In this document: piece after piece, positions 5,439 through 7,537 of the stretch | How positions within the stretch are numbered: position 1 is the first letter of the stretch | How the letters are laid out: each line of letters starts with the position of its first letter | Origin: an uncultured Spartobacteria bacterium | Lineage (GTDB): Bacteria > Verrucomicrobiota > Verrucomicrobiia > Chthoniobacterales > Terrimicrobiaceae | Assembly (NCBI GenBank): GCA_903915315.1 | Contig: CAIWSO010000136.1 | Coordinates: 1-7,537 of the forward strand | Direction: 5' to 3' | DNA: 7,537 nt | Translations under genes and position numbers: made by a program | The notes under the pieces: model-generated | The model's database searches: none | What the model saw: the letters and a program-made list of their open reading frames with translations, nothing else | Told to the model about the DNA's origin: nothing

Positions 5439-6911
5439 ATGATCCGACTTCAGGTCTTGGCAGCCTTCCTTATCGCCACCACCGTTCAGGCCGAACTTGC
5501 CGCCCCACCACAAATCCATGCTGATCCCGCTGCAACTGAGGCATCCAACGCCATCCCCGTGGAACCAGCCCCGGCGCTTCAAAATCCCGTTCAACCACAA
5601 ATTCCCGACCCCATTGCATTTGATTCCATCAAATCGGACCCAGCCACCGAGATCGAGCTAGCGCCAGCATTAGTCAATAGCGCAGCTGACGTCACGACCA
5701 TCCAAGCGGAGATCGAACAAGCCCAAGCCTTGGGAGATCAGCCCCGCGCCGAGAAAGCCTTCAAGCAACTCCTCAAGTTGGCCACCCCAGTTGAGCAAAA
5801 ACGCGATTCCATTTACAAAATGGCCATCAACCTCGATGAAAAACAAAACGCTCCCGTTAAAGCCGCCGTTCTTTATGAGCAATTCCTCTCCCTTTATCCG
5901 GACGACGCAGAGAGTCCTAACATCCTCCTTCGGCTCGGCAAAATCTACCGCGACAACGGCAGCTTCGCCTCGGCTCTGAACAAATTTTACAGCGTCCTCT
6001 ACACCTCGCTTCAACTCAAAAGCGGCAATGAATTCACGGACTCTTCCCTGCGAGCCAAAATGGAAATCGCCCACACGCATTTCGCCATGGGTGACTACAA
6101 AACGGCGGCCCAACTTTACTCGCGCCTCAAGCTCATTAAAATGACCCAAACCGAAGCCAGCGAAGTCGCCTTTCGCTCGGCTTACATCGATTACCTTTCG
6201 GGTGATTTTACGGCCGCGCTGTCCGGCGCGCAGAGCTTCCTTACCACCTACCCCGCAAGTCCCCTCGCCCCGGAAGCCCAATATCTCGTAGCTCAGTCCC
6301 TCAAGTCTCTAGGACGCGGTGATGAGGCCATGAAGGAAACCCTCAAGCTTCTCGCTGCCGGTCGCGAGTTTGGAAAAAAGAAACCTGCGATATGGGCCTA
6401 CTGGCAACGCAAAACAGGCAACGAAATCGCTAACGAGCTTTACGAAGGCGGCGATGCCATCGGCGCTCTCAGCATTTACCAGAAACTCGCCGAACTTGAC
6501 GACAACCCCAACTGGCGCGCCTCCACCGTTTATCAGATCGGACTCTGTTTCGAGCGCCTGCGCCATTTGGAACGCGCCCGCGAAGCCTACCGCTTCATTA
6601 TCGATAAAATCCCCGTCTCAGCGCCAGCGGACAGCGATGCCCTCATTGGAGTCAATCTCACCACCCTGCGCGACATGGCCCAGTGGCGATTGGAAAACTT
6701 GAATTGGCTCGAGCAAACAGAAAAAGACATCTATCCCCTCATGGATAAACCCGCTCCAGGCCCCGACCTCCAACCCGCCTTCCTGAAACCCACTCCCGCA
6801 AACGCTCAAACTTCCCAAGCCCCATTGCAAACAGCTCGGGCAACGCCCCCAGCCACGCCGAGCGCCCCAGCACCCCAATCCTCAGCTGCGCTCAACACCA
6901 CCAGCAACTGA
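5439..6911 (+). CDS. Secreted tetratricopeptide-repeat (TPR) protein
   Basis: This 490-residue protein has a short signal peptide, probably cut after V-Q-A (about residue 18), placing it in the periplasm. A Pro/Ala-rich linker (about 20-82) leads into helical TPR units at roughly 86-117, 121-155, 158-193, 203-235, 240-273, 277-309, 324-355 and 362-390. Typical TPR residues are visible, for example A-x-x-Y-x-x-F-L-x-x-Y-P-D (143-155), the A-x-x-x-Y-x-x-L pattern at 223-230, and S-F-L-T-T-Y-P-x-S-P (266-275). The arrangement resembles CpoB/YbgF and BamD-like repeat proteins without identifying one. The tail (about 440-490) is low-complexity Pro/Ala/Thr. The gene begins 1 bp after the lipoprotein stop without a Shine-Dalgarno site, so reinitiation is likely. 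It probably scaffolds an envelope complex with the lipoprotein; a flagellar link rests only on the upstream promoter. Confidence 0.85.
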   Translation: MIRLQVLAAFLIATTVQAELAAPPQIHADPAATEASNAIPVEPAPALQNPVQPQIPDPIAFDSIKSDPATEIELAPALVNSAADVTTIQAEIEQAQALGDQPRAEKAFKQLLKLATPVEQKRDSIYKMAINLDEKQNAPVKAAVLYEQFLSLYPDDAESPNILLRLGKIYRDNGSFASALNKFYSVLYTSLQLKSGNEFTDSSLRAKMEIAHTHFAMGDYKTAAQLYSRLKLIKMTQTEASEVAFRSAYIDYLSGDFTAALSGAQSFLTTYPASPLAPEAQYLVAQSLKSLGRGDEAMKETLKLLAAGREFGKKKPAIWAYWQRKTGNEIANELYEGGDAIGALSIYQKLAELDDNPNWRASTVYQIGLCFERLRHLERAREAYRFIIDKIPVSAPADSDALIGVNLTTLRDMAQWRLENLNWLEQTEKDIYPLMDKPAPGPDLQPAFLKPTPANAQTSQAPLQTARATPPATPSAPAPQSSAALNTTSN

Positions 6912-7040
6912 CTCTTTGGGAGGAGGGGGATCTGTTCGCCCCGATCATTTGTTGGACGCCTTGAGTTTTATTTGATGATTCTTTCACCAAATCGAAGCCG
7001 GTTAGGATAAAAGATGGCGATTTCAAATTAAAATAAGCAG

Positions 7041-7057
7041 TTGGCATGGCATTTGCT
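7041..7057 (+). promoter_or_regulatory. Sigma-54 (RpoN) -24/-12 promoter
   Basis: TTGGCATGGCATTTGCT matches YTGGCACGN4TTGCW at every defined position but one (T for the second C). GG (7043-7044) and GC (7055-7056) have the exact 10-nt spacing. Transcription would start near 7068, 19 nt before the ATG at 7087. The upstream sequence is AT-rich, and an imperfectly understood inverted repeat AAATCG (6989-6994)/CGATTT (7018-7023) lies 20-50 bp above it, a possible activator site. The rest of the 6912-7040 gap shows no gene. Confidence 0.75.
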
Positions 7058-7086
7058 TCCTCAAATGTACTTCTAATTACAAATCC

Positions 7087-7537
7087 ATGTATCCACTTCT
7101 CGCCATTGCCGCAGCCAAACTCGGGTCGAATATCGTTAACAATGTGGCAGCCAATGTCGCCGATAATGCCAAAGCGACATCGGAATCGAATGCCGCAAAG
7201 AAGGCCGCTTTTGATCAGATGATGGCCAAGGTCGCCGCCTCTCCAAAAGCAAAGAATACCGACTTCCTTCGCGGGGAGGGCATCACCAGTCGCGCCGATG
7301 CGGAAAGCATCCTCCATCAAATTTCCCAAAAAATCCTACAGTCGCCCGAAGTCTCGGCCATATCGGGCGGCGGGGCTATTGATTTGAAGTTTCTTCCCGA
7401 TGGAAATGTGTCGATTAAAACCGCGGAGGGCACCGAACGCGTCGTGAGCTTGGAGGGCAATCTCAAGGAAAACTCACAAAAAGCCCACCAGATCATGGAG
7501 AGCGTCAAGGTCGCCTTCTCGCAAAACACAAGCAGCG
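7087..7537 (+). CDS. Unrecognised protein, N-terminal 150 residues (runs off window)
   Basis: An open frame from ATG at 7087 to the window edge encodes at least 150 residues with no stop, starting MYPLLAIAAAKLGSNIVNN. The N-terminus is mildly hydrophobic and Ala/Asn-rich, more an amphipathic helix than a clear signal peptide. It continues with a charged helix containing AAFDQMMAKV (40-49), a segment FLRGEGITSRADAESILHQI (60-79), and a beta-like stretch AIDLKFLPDGNVSIKTAEG (97-115). Codon use is like the neighbours and the opposite strand holds only a shadow frame. I do not recognise the family. Because it stands first behind a near-consensus sigma-54 promoter, it may open a flagellar (hook or basal-body) operon, and the FDQMMAKV helix is loosely reminiscent of N-termini of hook-length-control-like proteins. 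That is a guess. No Shine-Dalgarno site precedes the ATG. Confidence 0.7.
   Translation, partial: MYPLLAIAAAKLGSNIVNNVAANVADNAKATSESNAAKKAAFDQMMAKVAASPKAKNTDFLRGEGITSRADAESILHQISQKILQSPEVSAISGGGAIDLKFLPDGNVSIKTAEGTERVVSLEGNLKENSQKAHQIMESVKVAFSQNTSS

Noticed and set aside
5670..6281. 203-residue minus-strand open frame antisense to the TPR gene
   Set aside because: It is a mirror of TPR coding sequence with biased composition, no recognisable domain and no start signals; the plus-strand TPR pattern is clear.
6918..6929. GGGAGGAGGGGG as a Shine-Dalgarno site for a small gene
   Set aside because: No start codon at suitable distance opens a frame of useful length; the frames close within a few codons.
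6926..6942. GGGG/CCCC hairpin after the TPR gene as a terminator
   Set aside because: Only a 4-bp stem with a 9-nt loop and no U-tract after it; too weak to call.
7159..7166. Exact GCCGATAA, a sigma-28 -10 element
   Set aside because: It lies in coding sequence and the sequence 11 nt upstream (CAATGTGG) bears no resemblance to TAAAGTTT.
6892..7329. 145-residue minus-strand open frame across the sigma-54 promoter and the last gene
   Set aside because: It reads through the promoter and opposite a better coding frame on the plus strand; the residues (many Gly, Cys, Phe, Ile) look like a reverse-strand artefact.
1..7537. CRISPR array, tRNA/rRNA, insertion sequence, phage or toxin-antitoxin genes
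   Set aside because: No regularly spaced repeats, RNA-gene signatures, transposase-like frames or terminal inverted repeats were seen.

Overview
The window is about 7.5 kb of roughly 50% GC chromosomal DNA from a Gram-negative bacterium. The evidence is two outer-envelope lipoprotein signals, a periplasmic TPR protein, and promoters resembling sigma-54 and sigma-28 (FliA) sites. Those promoter classes together suggest a flagellated organism. Starts are mostly not preceded by a Shine-Dalgarno sequence, and several predicted transcription starts fall at or within about 10 nt of the start codon. A member of the PVC group (for example a Verrucomicrobiota lineage) would fit, but this is a weak inference. 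I see no mobile element, CRISPR array, tRNA or rRNA.

Layout. (1) 1-236: the 3' end of recN (+). (2) 240-268: a good sigma-70 type promoter starting 4 nt after recN, driving (3) 284-1849 (+), a PAS-HisKA-HATPase-REC hybrid histidine kinase whose ATP-binding domain appears dead. (4) Convergent with it, 28 bp away, is a minus-strand block reading 4747->1878: a CsgG/LpoB-like lipoprotein (3977-4747), a DHp protein with a degenerate kinase domain that resembles ChpT-type phosphotransferases (3153-3899), and a REC-coiled coil-HD-GYP protein whose phosphodiesterase site is degenerate (1878-3143). (5) The 198-bp divergent region 4748-4945 carries a strong -24/-12 sigma-54 promoter on the minus strand and a FliA-like promoter on the plus strand. 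(6) 4946-6911 (+): a small lipoprotein and a TPR protein, 1 bp apart. (7) 6912-7086: an intergenic region with a near-consensus sigma-54 promoter at 7041-7057, leading into (8) an unrecognised gene at 7087 that runs off the window.

How it may work together. The REC domains of both response-regulator-containing proteins look intact, and both H-boxes are present. However, the two kinase ATPase domains and the HD-GYP catalytic site have all lost key residues. This looks like a phosphorelay or scaffold module built from non-catalytic parts, similar in outline to CckA-ChpT-receiver relays, with phosphate presumably supplied by a kinase outside the window. It is flanked by, and possibly co-transcribed with, envelope genes under flagellar-type promoters. 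The best hypothesis is a motility- or envelope-linked signalling module. The residue losses and promoter matches are read from the sequence. The relay function and the flagellar link are inference.
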